Shown here one piece after another: positions 1 to 6,445 of a stretch of DNA of 12,679 bases. The notes under the pieces are model-generated. The model made no database searches, had not been told where the DNA came from, and worked only from the letters and a program-made list of their open reading frames with translations. Both the position numbers and the translations under genes were made by a program. Origin of the DNA: JBECKQ01 sp040235375 (GTDB taxonomy: Bacteria > Planctomycetota > Phycisphaerae > UBA1845). Positions within the stretch are counted from its first letter, which is position 1, and every line of letters starts with the position of its first letter. The stretch is taken from assembly GCA_040235375.1 (NCBI GenBank), contig JBECKQ010000182.1:1-12679 (forward strand), given 5' to 3'.

Positions 1-90
1 GACGTGTTCGTGGCGGCAGCGGATGGAGATGGCGCGGTCAACCTGACGCCCGACGTCGACGCGTTCCTGGTCCCCGTGGCCTGGCGCTGA
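1..90 (+). CDS. C-terminal end of an uncharacterised, probably exported protein (partial)
   Basis: Frame 1 is open from the window edge and encodes 29 residues, ending in VPVAWR before a TGA stop at 88-90. The visible part holds GDGAVNLTPDVDAF. This resembles the Asp/Gly-rich calcium-loop repeats (dockerin or EF-hand like) at the C-termini of many planctomycete secreted proteins. The base composition and the clean stop support a real coding end, but the fragment is too short to name. The gene lies upstream of and co-directional with the lipoprotein gene, with about 230 nt between them, so a shared transcript is possible but not shown. Confidence 0.5.
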   Translation, partial: DVFVAAADGDGAVNLTPDVDAFLVPVAWR

Positions 91-320
91 AGTGCGGCGG
101 GCTGGCGACAATGCGCCTCAGTGTTGATGGTCCACGTCGGAGGTGGGACGGCGGTCCCCCTGGTATCCAACTCCGGCCATTTGTTCAGCAAGAATGTACG
201 ACCTACGCTGGCAGGGCTTCTGCAGGGCCGAATTGCTCCTCGCTGTATACCTACCGGGATTTGTGAACGAGACCCCTTGTTGCATCCGATGCATACATTT
301 TAGCCTGTTGGAGATTGCTC
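91..320. other. Intergenic region upstream of the lipoprotein gene
   Basis: No credible gene is seen; the short open frames here lack family features. A weak 5-bp stem-loop (gggac at 145-149, gtccc at 154-158) lies 55 nt after the preceding stop and might help end that transcript, but no T-tract follows. The stretch from about 245 to 300 is richer in A+T than its surroundings and is the most likely place for the promoter of the lipoprotein gene. I could not find a -35/-10 pair with good spacing. Confidence 0.4.
310..313 (+). promoter_or_regulatory. Shine-Dalgarno for the lipoprotein gene
   Basis: GGAG with 7 nt before ATG 321. It favours ATG 321 over the in-frame TTG at 315, which would overlap the site too closely. 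Confidence 0.6.
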
Positions 321-1790
321 ATGCGACCCGCCTGTTCCCCATCGACCGTCAGCGTCGGATTTATCTGTCTGGCAGCTTTGTTCCTCGGTCAGCACGGCTG
401 TGGCGGTTTTTCCGGACCATCGGATAATACGTGTGATCCGAACGGCCAATCTTGCGCCGATGGCCAGGTCTGCGAAGCCTTCATCGGTGGCGAGTCGCAG
501 TGCGCGACCCCCGTGGTACTGAGGGGAGCGGTGATCGAACTGGTCAGCGGCGCGCCGATTGAAGGTGCCCTGGTGCAGGCGGTCGATGCCAACGGTACGG
601 CGGTGGGCACTACCGGCCTTTCGGCGAGCGACGGGACCTTTTCTCTGTCCGTCCCCGCAGTTCGCGACGCCGAAGGCAATCCCGTCGACGGTGTCTACAC
701 CCTTCGTGTGCAGGCCGCTTATTATCAGGAGTTTCCCACCGCGATCCGACCGGCATTGCCGTTGGACGTGGCATCGGCAGAGCTTCAGGATGAGGGCTGG
801 CTGATCGAAAGCGCGCTGACCACGATCGGCCTCATCAGAATCCCCGGCGATACGTCCGATCTCGGTTCGATCAGCGGTACCGTTCAGGCCGACGGCAATG
901 CCGGGGCCTTGATCGTGGCATCCGACGGCGAGGAGGCCTTCACAAGCTTCAGCGACAGTCAAGGCGACTACGTTATTTTCAACGTCTCCCCGGGCACCTA
1001 CACGGTGCAGGGATACGCGGCGGGCATGCAACTGGAGCCAGCGTATGCGACGCTTGAGGCGGGAGAAGATGTCTCCGACGTCCATTTGATGCAATCGAAT
1101 CGGCCATTGAACACGATCTCGGGCAACGTGCAGATCGTCAACGCTCCCGGCGATGCGATTACAAGCGTGGTCCTGAGCGTGGAAAGCACATTTGACGAGT
1201 TCACTGGCCGTGGCAAAGTGCCTCCCGGCCTGCGGGTCTGGCCCGTGAGCGGTGCGTTCTCGATAAACGACATTCCAGACGGACGCTACGTTGTACTCGC
1301 CGCCTTCGAGAACGACGATTTGGTGCGCGATCCTGATCAGACGATCGGTGGTACGGCTGTCGTGCGTGTCGAACTGCCTGATCCCACGCTCGGCAACGAA
1401 GTGAACCTGCCCGAGGGTTTCAAGGTGACGGAGGCGCTGTCGGTCATCCGGCCGGGAGCCGACAGACCGGAATCACTGGCCAACTCCACGCCGACACTGG
1501 AGTGGGAGGACGATTCGAGCGAGGACGGCTATGAGCTGCGCGTCTTTGACGCTTTTGGCAACCTCATCTGGGAGGATGAACTCGGTCCGACCTCGGGCTC
1601 GGCCACGGTCGCACACGCGTATGCTGGTTCTTCGCTCCAGATGGGCATGTTCTATCAGTTCCGCGTTGTCTCCTTCCGTGAGCGCAGCGGAGTGCGGACA
1701 GCGATCAGCGCCACTGAAGATCTCAAGGGCGTCTTCCTTTACCTGCCGACGCAGGCATCGTCGGGCAGAACCAGCCAGCAGCCACAGTGA
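321..1790 (+). CDS. Exported, probably lipid-anchored protein with repeated Ig-like/carboxypeptidase-regulatory-like modules
   Basis: The gene encodes 489 residues from ATG 321. Residues 12-26 form a hydrophobic signal segment ending HGC27, so C27 is a candidate lipidated Cys. The lipobox is imperfect (Q at -3, H at -2), which leaves a non-lipidated secreted form possible. Four Cys (38, 45, 51, 61) in a CxxxGxxCxxGxxC style spacing suggest a small disulfide module. Then come three beta-sandwich repeats of the carboxypeptidase-regulatory (CarbopepD_reg/Ig-like) type. They are marked by GAVIELVSGAPIEGA (about 69), GSISGTVQADG (about 182) with GTYTVQGYAAG, and NTISGNVQ (about 264) with IPDGRYVVLAAFE. 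A final fibronectin-III-like segment (about 390-475) has PTLEWED, YELRVFD and FYQFRVVSF. No catalytic motif is seen. The likely role is surface display, adhesion or scaffolding. The gene is convergent with the M20 gene. The module calls rest on sequence pattern only. Confidence 0.8.
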   Translation: MRPACSPSTVSVGFICLAALFLGQHGCGGFSGPSDNTCDPNGQSCADGQVCEAFIGGESQCATPVVLRGAVIELVSGAPIEGALVQAVDANGTAVGTTGLSASDGTFSLSVPAVRDAEGNPVDGVYTLRVQAAYYQEFPTAIRPALPLDVASAELQDEGWLIESALTTIGLIRIPGDTSDLGSISGTVQADGNAGALIVASDGEEAFTSFSDSQGDYVIFNVSPGTYTVQGYAAGMQLEPAYATLEAGEDVSDVHLMQSNRPLNTISGNVQIVNAPGDAITSVVLSVESTFDEFTGRGKVPPGLRVWPVSGAFSINDIPDGRYVVLAAFENDDLVRDPDQTIGGTAVVRVELPDPTLGNEVNLPEGFKVTEALSVIRPGADRPESLANSTPTLEWEDDSSEDGYELRVFDAFGNLIWEDELGPTSGSATVAHAYAGSSLQMGMFYQFRVVSFRERSGVRTAISATEDLKGVFLYLPTQASSGRTSQQPQ

Positions 1791-1818
1791 TGCGCACTCC
1801 CGGGCCGTCGACGACGCC

Positions 1819-1907
1819 GGGCGGTCCTCCGGCACGGACTGCGGCAGGTGCTCAGTGTTCATCTCCTGGCGCACGTGGAACGCGAACTTCAGCCCCATCA
1901 GCACCAC
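1819..1907 (-). pseudogene. Relic A: fragment of an AAA+ ATPase C-terminal (lid) region
   Basis: On the minus strand this reads VVLMGLKFAFHVRQEMNTEH... and then ..SVPEDRP. It matches residue for residue the corresponding part of relic B at 5657-5745 (IVLMGLKIAFNVGQELSMEH, then VVPEIRP). My hand count gives 64 identical of 89 nt with no gaps, and most differences are at third codon positions, so the ancestral frame was under protein-level selection. The motif fits the small alpha-helical lid of Ycf46/FtsH-type AAA+ ATPases (usual form: sGAEIeqaV..AL..AF..gREL..ehLl.al.e..PLS). Here there is no Walker A or B, no start, and the frame runs into the antisense of the neighbouring lipoprotein gene. 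It is a dead fragment of about 30 residues. Confidence 0.65.
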
Positions 1908-1930
1908 CCTCGACGGACAAGGACCTGGAC

Positions 1931-1952
1931 CTGCGACTCTCGAGTCATGCAG
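1931..1952. other. Stem-loop downstream of the lipoprotein gene
   Basis: The arms ctgcgactc and gagtc-at-gcag pair as a 9-bp stem with a 2-nt bulge and a tiny loop. It lies about 140 nt after the lipoprotein stop. With no T-tract it is at best a weak candidate for a transcript end or 3' stabiliser. Confidence 0.3.
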
Positions 1953-2040
1953 GCGCCGTCGAGCAGTTCGCATAACGCTTTCGACAAGCGCGTCTGCGAG
2001 AAAAAGATCAAGCGAGTGAACATCAAAAGCCAACGGCGGA

Positions 2041-2054
2041 GCCGGTATACCGGC
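2041..2054. repeat. Perfect 14-bp palindrome
   Basis: The sequence gccggtataccggc is its own reverse complement. It lies 16 nt beyond the stop codon of the M20 gene in the convergent gap. It could be a cruciform, a dyad protein site, or part of a bipartite transcript-end structure with the adjacent hairpin. Nothing in the sequence decides between these. Confidence 0.5.
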
Positions 2055-2060
2055 AAGTGG

Positions 2061-2081
2061 CGCCCGAGGCTCACTCGGGCG
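2061..2081 (-). terminator. GC-rich stem-loop with the M20 stop codon in its loop
   Basis: An 8-bp perfect stem (cgcccgag at 2061-2068, ctcgggcg at 2074-2081) closes a 5-nt loop. On the minus strand the loop is TGAGC and its TGA is the stop codon of the amidohydrolase gene. No T-run follows, so it is not a classical intrinsic terminator. It may act as a 3' end or RNA-stability hairpin, together with the palindrome 7-20 nt beyond its outer arm. Confidence 0.45.
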
Positions 2082-3420
2082 AATCGAGCAGTGACACCGC
2101 CAGCGTCGCCATTGCCTCGATGCCCGTCTGCAGACTGGGCTCCATGTCCGCCCTGTACTTGCTGGAGTGCAGCGAAGGCAGAGGGGCAGCGCCTGGTTTC
2201 AGGCTTGCCTCGTACACGTCACGTTTGACCGTACCGAGCGAGAACTGAAGCGCGGGCACCTTCAGATAGCGGGCATACTGGCCGAAGTCCTCGCCCCCCA
2301 TTCCTGACGGCTGCTCCGTTACATTGTCATCGCCAAGGACGTGCCGGAAGACCTCGGCGGCCTGCCGCGTCAGCGCCGGATCGTTGTAGCAGGCCGGTGT
2401 GAAGTTATCCTCCACCACTATGTCCGGCGGCTTGGGGCACTGGAACGATCGGCAGACATCCCTCGTGATCCGCTCGATGCCGTCGAGCAACTGGTTGCGA
2501 ACCTCATCGGTGTACGACCGGACGGTCAGCTGCATGTGTACCTCGTCGGGGATGATGTTGTGCTTCGATCCGCCGTGGATCGACCCCACTGTCACCACGG
2601 CAGGCTCAATCGGGTCGATCCGCCTGCTCACGAGCGTCTGGAGCTGCGTCACCACGTAGGCCGCGGCCACGATCGGATCGACGGTCGTGTTCGGCTTGGC
2701 GCCATGGCCTCCCCGACCGTGGATGGTGATATCGACCGAATCCACGTTGGCCGCCGCCCAGCCGGGGGTGTAGGCGATGTGCCCGGCAGGCCACCTGTGC
2801 GACACGTGCAGGGAAATGCAATAGTCCGGCCGGGCAAAGCGCTCGAACAGTCCATCGGCGATCATCGCCTTCGCCCCCACTCCGACTTCCTCGGCGGGCT
2901 GGGCCACCATCAGCAGCGAGCCGCGCCACTGATCGCGAATCGTGGCCAGCGCCTCGGCGGTGCCGATCAGGACGGTGCTGTGGATATCGTGCCCGCAGGC
3001 GTGCATGACACCTACAGCCTGGCCGTCCGATGTGGTCGCCGTCACTTTGCTCGCGTAGTCGAGGCCGGTCTCTTCCGCAATCGGCAGCGCATCCATGTCG
3101 CCGCGGACCATTACCGTCGGACCTTCGCCGTTTTTCAGCAAGCCGACGACGCCGTTTCCGCCGACACCGGTCGTCACCTCATACCCTGCCTTCTGGAGTT
3201 CTTCGGCGACCAGAGCTGCTGTCTCGACCTCGTGCTGCGACAGTTCCGGATGGGCGTGGAGGTGCTTGCACGTCATGAGCAGATCGGGGAGGTGAGCATC
3301 CACCCACTGTGCTATCGCCTGATGCTGGCCCTCGCGGTATGTGGCGACCCTGTCCTGGGCCGCAGCCACACTCGACAGAGTGAGCACCAGCACCGCCCCT
3401 CGTGTTATTGCTTGCTTCAT
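2071..3420 (-). CDS. Secreted M20D-family amidohydrolase (hippurate hydrolase/ILR1-like metallopeptidase)
   Basis: The gene encodes 449 residues and should hydrolyse an amide bond in an N-acyl amino acid or similar small conjugate, using two metal ions; the substrate cannot be read from sequence. I chose ATG 3420 because GGAGGA lies 8 nt upstream and because it starts a clean signal peptide, MKQAITRGAVLVLTLSSVAAA, cleaved near AAA-QD. This places the enzyme outside the cytoplasm. Family motifs appear in order: HLHAHPELS near residue 55, RGDMDALP (106-113), the metal-binding HACGHD with C142 and H144, PAEEVGVGA with E177/E178, H205, the dimerisation-domain segment HGRGGHGAKP near 234, GMGGEDFG (373-380), and a late metal-ligand His in LHSSKY (H418). 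All expected metal ligands of M20D enzymes are present and the length is normal, so it should be active. It lies 198 nt downstream of the glycoamylase-like gene on the same strand; the gap makes a tight operon uncertain. Confidence 0.93.
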   Translation of the reverse strand: MKQAITRGAVLVLTLSSVAAAQDRVATYREGQHQAIAQWVDAHLPDLLMTCKHLHAHPELSQHEVETAALVAEELQKAGYEVTTGVGGNGVVGLLKNGEGPTVMVRGDMDALPIAEETGLDYASKVTATTSDGQAVGVMHACGHDIHSTVLIGTAEALATIRDQWRGSLLMVAQPAEEVGVGAKAMIADGLFERFARPDYCISLHVSHRWPAGHIAYTPGWAAANVDSVDITIHGRGGHGAKPNTTVDPIVAAAYVVTQLQTLVSRRIDPIEPAVVTVGSIHGGSKHNIIPDEVHMQLTVRSYTDEVRNQLLDGIERITRDVCRSFQCPKPPDIVVEDNFTPACYNDPALTRQAAEVFRHVLGDDNVTEQPSGMGGEDFGQYARYLKVPALQFSLGTVKRDVYEASLKPGAAPLPSLHSSKYRADMEPSLQTGIEAMATLAVSLLDSPE

Positions 3421-3428
3421 CGATTGCA

Positions 3429-3434
3429 TCCTCC
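3429..3434 (-). promoter_or_regulatory. Shine-Dalgarno for the M20 amidohydrolase
   Basis: GGAGGA on the minus strand with 8 nt before ATG 3420. The site overlaps the in-frame ATG at 3429, and with the signal peptide it settles the start at 3420 rather than at 3429 or at the open-frame limit 3510. Confidence 0.7.
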
Positions 3435-3618
3435 GCTCGACTGTTCTTCGTCCCACGAAGACATCAGTAATCGTGACTGCCTGGGCAACGAGTATTAGAG
3501 CCGAAACCATCGCCAGCCGCGCCGCTTATCCGCGTCCGGGGCCCCGCATTCGTCAGTCGGTGCAGCAGAGATCGCTATCGGCGCGAAGAATGCCGTACAT
3601 GGATGCGAGGAACACCAT

Positions 3619-5535
3619 TCAATTCGGCGCATTGCGCCGGTGCCCAGGGCGGTCTCCCGCGCCCGGCGCCTCCACGAGCCGGACGTCATCGACCAGCAAG
3701 GTGCCTGTCTTCGGTCTGCTTCTGCTGTCCTCGAAAACGAGGATCATTTGGGACAGCTCGGACCAGTCGGTGATCAGCCCGCCGAATCTCAGGAAGGGAA
3801 TCCGCACGCGCTGCCAGCGATCCTGGGGCACATCCTGGAGATACGTCACACCGATTCCTCCTTTGCCGTGCAGTTCGACCTTGATCGAATCGGGCTGGCC
3901 GCGTACCCACATCTCCAGGGCATCGCATCCGGAAGCGTTGGCGCCGCTCAAGTCCAGCGTAACCCCTCCGAACGCCGGATTGCTCGCCTCGACGTCGTAG
4001 TTGATCTGCATGCAACCCGTGGTGCGGCCGTCACGCTCCGTTTCGACGCGGCTGAGCTTGATGCTCACGTCCGCGTCGGCGGCGTCGCGCGTCCATGTGT
4101 GATTCCGGCCACCGAGTCGATTGCGGGCAATATCCCCGGACTCGAAATCATCCACGAGTACCATACTCGGCCCCTCGGATGCTCCGGATGTGACTGAAGG
4201 GAGCGGCTCCCCATCGCGGCGCTGCAATTCGGCGAGCCATTTGCGGTCCACAGGCGCAGCGTACTCCGCGATGATCCGCCGGCCTCGCTGCACCGTTGCA
4301 TGACTTTGAAAAAGCCGCTGGACTACCCCGTCCTCCAGCAGGTTCGCCAGGCTTAGAAACAGCATGCCCTGATCGAGCGGCGGAAGGAAGTTTCGCTGCA
4401 CCGCGCGCGTCTGGAAGTTGACCGAGTCGCTGAAACCGAACTTGTATTCCTTGCCTCCCTCTTCATAGGCCTGCCGGGCTCCGAACTTTTCGAGCTGCTT
4501 CAGGCATTGCGTGGCCCGGCGCGGATAGTACATCGCCGCAAGGCCTACCGCGTGCGGCGTGACCACAGACACATCCAGGCTGCCCCACCCAAGATACTCG
4601 CCGCCGGGTGCGGAGCAGGCCGACCAGCCCCACAGGGGCAGGTCAAACTGCTCGGCGTAGATCATCTGTGCGTATGCGAAGTTGGCGGTGGACTTGCCGA
4701 TGGGTGTGGCCCGTTCGTCAAGGAACAAGCCGTCCAGCGCCTGCATGAAGAGGCCGCCCCCCGCCCACGCCGGGCGGTAAATGGTGAGCCCGTAATGCTC
4801 TTCCGTTTCCCGGCCGAGCGCCTCCCAGGATTCCGGCGGCGCCGCGCCGCTGACGATCGCCCAGAAGGCCGCCATGCGCCCGTCGCTGGCGTATAACCCG
4901 ATGTGCCATCCTGGATCGAGCCGCCCGCGGGCAAGGTCGTACCCGCCGAAGAGCTGCTTCTTCTCGGCATCGTAAACCGCCGACCAGTCCATCCCATCCA
5001 GCGCACGCTGCACCTGTTCACGAACGTCGGGCAACGCCTGGCCGGCGACGACCAGCCCCGCCACCATGTTCGCCGAATCGAGGATCGACACCATCGTGTC
5101 TTCCGGCGAGGGCTCCAGCGTCCGCACACTGTTCCACGACTGCGAGAAGCCCCTCCACTTCTTGAATCGTTCATGTGCGTCAAGCACGCGACGCACGCGT
5201 GCGGTCGCCTCGTCGCGATCGACGAGCTTCAACTCCGCGGCAACACCGCACGCCGCCGCATACAGCCCGATATTGCTGACCGAGGTGAATTCCGGCCGTT
5301 GGCTCGTGTCGTAGGGAAGCCCCGTCGACGGCTCGACGAAGTACGCAATGCACCGCCACGTGTCCGCGGTCAGCGCCCGCAGATACGCCGCGTCGGACGC
5401 GTCCAGTTGCGCCGCCGCTGGCGAATCGCCCCGCGAAGTTCCGGCCGCAACCTGTGCAGCGGCAGCGCCGGACAAGGCGGTTAGCGCCATGACAGTGCTC
5501 ACGCTCAACAGGAATATCCTCAGCTTGTCGATCAT
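3619..5535 (-). CDS. Secreted glucoamylase-like (DUF3131/glycoamylase) protein with C-terminal CBM11/CIA30-like domain
   Basis: The gene encodes 638 residues. ATG 5535 has GGGAG 8 nt upstream and begins a signal peptide (MIDKLRIFLLSVSTVMALTA, cleaved near AAAAQ28). Residues about 45-425 form an all-helical toroid-like domain. FVEPSTGLPYDT and TSVSNIGLYAAACGVAAEL (66-102) match the DUF3131 type. The segment WGWSACSAPGGEYLGWGS (302-319), TPHAVGLAAMYYP (326-338) and LDQGMLFLSLANLL (387-400) match the PF10091 glycoamylase/GH144 type, where such residues line the glycan cleft. Residues about 458-622 start MVLVDDFESGD and end LLVDDVRLVE. They form a beta-sandwich of the CBM11/CIA30 kind, which would hold the enzyme to polysaccharide. 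The substrate is not certain; beta-1,2-glucan and alpha-glucan are both known in related families. The AAA+ relic ends 82 nt upstream. The gene looks intact and is followed by the M20 gene. Confidence 0.85.
   Translation of the reverse strand: MIDKLRIFLLSVSTVMALTALSGAAAAQVAAGTSRGDSPAAAQLDASDAAYLRALTADTWRCIAYFVEPSTGLPYDTSQRPEFTSVSNIGLYAAACGVAAELKLVDRDEATARVRRVLDAHERFKKWRGFSQSWNSVRTLEPSPEDTMVSILDSANMVAGLVVAGQALPDVREQVQRALDGMDWSAVYDAEKKQLFGGYDLARGRLDPGWHIGLYASDGRMAAFWAIVSGAAPPESWEALGRETEEHYGLTIYRPAWAGGGLFMQALDGLFLDERATPIGKSTANFAYAQMIYAEQFDLPLWGWSACSAPGGEYLGWGSLDVSVVTPHAVGLAAMYYPRRATQCLKQLEKFGARQAYEEGGKEYKFGFSDSVNFQTRAVQRNFLPPLDQGMLFLSLANLLEDGVVQRLFQSHATVQRGRRIIAEYAAPVDRKWLAELQRRDGEPLPSVTSGASEGPSMVLVDDFESGDIARNRLGGRNHTWTRDAADADVSIKLSRVETERDGRTTGCMQINYDVEASNPAFGGVTLDLSGANASGCDALEMWVRGQPDSIKVELHGKGGIGVTYLQDVPQDRWQRVRIPFLRFGGLITDWSELSQMILVFEDSRSRPKTGTLLVDDVRLVEAPGAGDRPGHRRNAPN
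3625..3639 (-). other. Small hairpin at the 3' end of the glycoamylase-like gene
   Basis: A 6-bp stem (cggcgc / gcgccg) with a 3-nt loop covers the last codons before the stop at 3619-3621. The sequence after the stop is A/T-mixed without a T-run. It may mark a transcript end, but a chance GC-rich hairpin is equally likely. Confidence 0.25.
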
Positions 5536-5616
5536 GATCGCACTCCCGGGCAGGGTGGAATCGGAACTCGATACACAATCGGCGAAAGGGCGTTCTAACC
5601 GCGCAGGGCACCGCCA

Positions 5617-5937
5617 TCAAGCCACCGCCATCCGCTCGGGATCGGTCAGCGACAGTGGGCGAATCTCGGGCACGACCTGCAGCACATGTTCCATGCTGAG
5701 CTCTTGGCCGACGTTGAACGCGATTTTGAGCCCCATGAGCACGATCTCCTTGACATCGGACCGGTGTGGCCGTCCGTCGCGGCCACCACGCCGTCCAAGT
5801 CGAACGCTTCCGGGTCGCGCGTCTTGAGTCCCAGGTGAAAGCGGAAGATCTCCACCCTCTCGGCGTGCGTCGGCGGGTACCCGAGATCGACGCAGACGAA
5901 GCGGGTGGCGATTGATTCTATTGTGGCCCGAGCGGTT
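5617..5937 (-). pseudogene. Relic B: frameshifted C-terminal part of an AAA+ ATPase (Ycf46/FtsH-like)
   Basis: On the minus strand, from about 5903, one frame reads RFVCVDLGYPPTHAER, then EIFRFHLGLKTRDPEAFDL and DGVVAATDGHTG. Past about 5762 the similarity continues in the next frame: DVKEIVLMGLKIAFNVGQE, then EHVLQVVPEIRPLSLTDPER, ending MAVA and a TGA at 5617-5619. Loss of one base at about 5759-5763 explains the switch (ancestral GHTGxDVKEIV). The pattern is that of AAA+ ATPases after sensor 2: R-F-x-x-x-V-D-L-P..., AER.eIF.iHL..R.RDP..FDL..la.at.GfsGaEI...V..al..AF..grEL. Walker A, Walker B and the N-terminal domain are absent. The natural C-terminus and stop are kept, so the 5' part was lost, probably when the adjacent transposase relic arrived. 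It should not make a working product. Confidence 0.75.
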
Positions 5938-6139
5938 TAGGTGCGGCAACGATGACTCGGTGCGTGCCTTCATCCTTCATGGTGCGGATGAAGCGCTCGT
6001 TCGGAGTGATGCGGCTCTGCTGCCCAGCAGTGCCGTATCGCGGCCGGATTCGCTTGCGGTGGCCCCCGCGCTTGACGCCTTCGCACCAGTAGATGCTGCC
6101 CTTGTCATAGATCACCTATTGAGGCGCGACCTTCGCGTC
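5918..6139 (-). pseudogene. Relic of a DD(35)E integrase-core (rve) transposase
   Basis: The minus strand from 6115 reads VIYDKGSIYWCEGVKRGG, IRPRYGTAGQQ and NERFIRTMKDEGTHRVIV, the signature of the second half of an integrase-core transposase. Related planctomycete copies read about CDKGxQFWC..F, GIRPRFGAVG, ERFIRTMKDE. The second catalytic Asp (codon 6104-6106) and the Glu (codon 5996-5998) have exactly 35 residues between them, as in DD35E enzymes. An in-frame TAG at 6116-6118 cuts the frame. Upstream, DAKVAPQ keeps weak similarity, and the first Asp region is not found. Downstream, similarity stops after VIV (about 5948), where the expected Arg-rich C-terminus is replaced by sequence running into the AAA+ relic. 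It is dead, with no terminal inverted repeats seen. Confidence 0.75.
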
Positions 6140-6327
6140 GACGCGCAGGTCCACGAGCGCTGTGCCCCGATGTCGAGGTGTCGCTAAGTGATCCGCCGGC
6201 AGGTGATGCTGGATGATTCGGCCCCGGCGACATGCGAGGCGCTCGGCCCGCTCGAATCAGCGGAAACTCGTCGCGAGCCAGCGTGCCCTCGGTGCGAGTC
6301 ACAGGTTAAGTGAGTTACCTAGACGAC

Positions 6328-6356
6328 TTGCCCTCAATGCGGGAACAGAGTATGAA
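6328..6356 (+). promoter_or_regulatory. Candidate sigma-70 promoter for the zinc-ribbon membrane protein
   Basis: TTGCCC (6328-6333) and TATGAA (6351-6356) are separated by exactly 17 nt. Each box matches the consensus at 4 of 6 positions. This would place the transcript start about 80 nt before the ATG. The spacing is ideal, the boxes are only fair, and planctomycete promoters are poorly known. Confidence 0.35.
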
Positions 6357-6433
6357 ATGCAGGGTACGAACCACGTCACCGCTCGAGGAGTCGAGGCGCG
6401 CAAAGTTGACGGCGACAAGGCCGATTGCCAACG

Positions 6434-6440
6434 AAGGAGG
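6434..6440 (+). promoter_or_regulatory. Strong Shine-Dalgarno for the zinc-ribbon membrane protein
   Basis: AAGGAGG with 5 nt before ATG 6446, the best ribosome site in the window. It favours ATG 6446 over the upstream in-frame start at 6425. Confidence 0.75.
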
Positions 6441-6445
6441 GTGTG

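Larger units (their letters stand above)
1791..2070. other. Convergent intergenic region with an AAA+ relic and stem-loops
   Basis: This 280-bp gap between convergent genes holds no intact gene. It contains an AAA+ ATPase relic on the minus strand (1819-1907), a stem-loop at 1931-1952, a perfect 14-bp palindrome at 2041-2054, and the left arm of the hairpin over the M20 stop codon. Each is listed separately. The 186-residue minus-strand open frame covering this area is not a gene: most of it is antisense to the lipoprotein gene or has no family signal. Confidence 0.5.
5536..6445. other. Long non-coding tract holding two pseudogene relics
   Basis: This 910-bp tract lies between the divergent glycoamylase-like and zinc-ribbon genes. 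It holds an AAA+ relic (5617-5937) and a DDE transposase relic (5918-6139), both on the minus strand. From about 6140 to 6320 I see no gene; the transposase similarity may fade out there. A promoter candidate for the zinc-ribbon gene lies at 6328-6356. The short stretch 5536-5616 contains only the ribosome site and presumably the promoter of the glycoamylase-like gene. Confidence 0.6.

Noticed and set aside
300..1094. Minus-strand 264-residue open frame
   Set aside because: It is antisense to the lipoprotein gene, shows no domain pattern, and the plus-strand protein is clearly patterned.
1925..1960. tRNA-like T-arm on the minus strand (gcaggtccaggtcc)
   Set aside because: The loop lacks the TTCRA pattern, and no acceptor, D or anticodon arms can be built around it.
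1473..2033. Minus-strand 186-residue open frame as an intact gene
   Set aside because: Only about 30 residues (1819-1907) match anything, namely the AAA+ relic; the rest is antisense to the lipoprotein gene or shows no similarity.
2341..3498. Plus-strand 385-residue open frame
   Set aside because: It is antisense to the M20 gene, whose metal ligands and motifs are all in place; the product is His/Arg-rich without a fold pattern.
3421..3510. Upstream extension of the M20 gene to 3510
   Set aside because: The extra 30 residues precede a normal signal peptide, and the ribosome site fits ATG 3420.
6328..6445. Mobile-element end or attachment site upstream of the zinc-ribbon gene
   Set aside because: No inverted or direct terminal repeat pairs with the transposase relic; the sequence is better explained as a promoter and leader.
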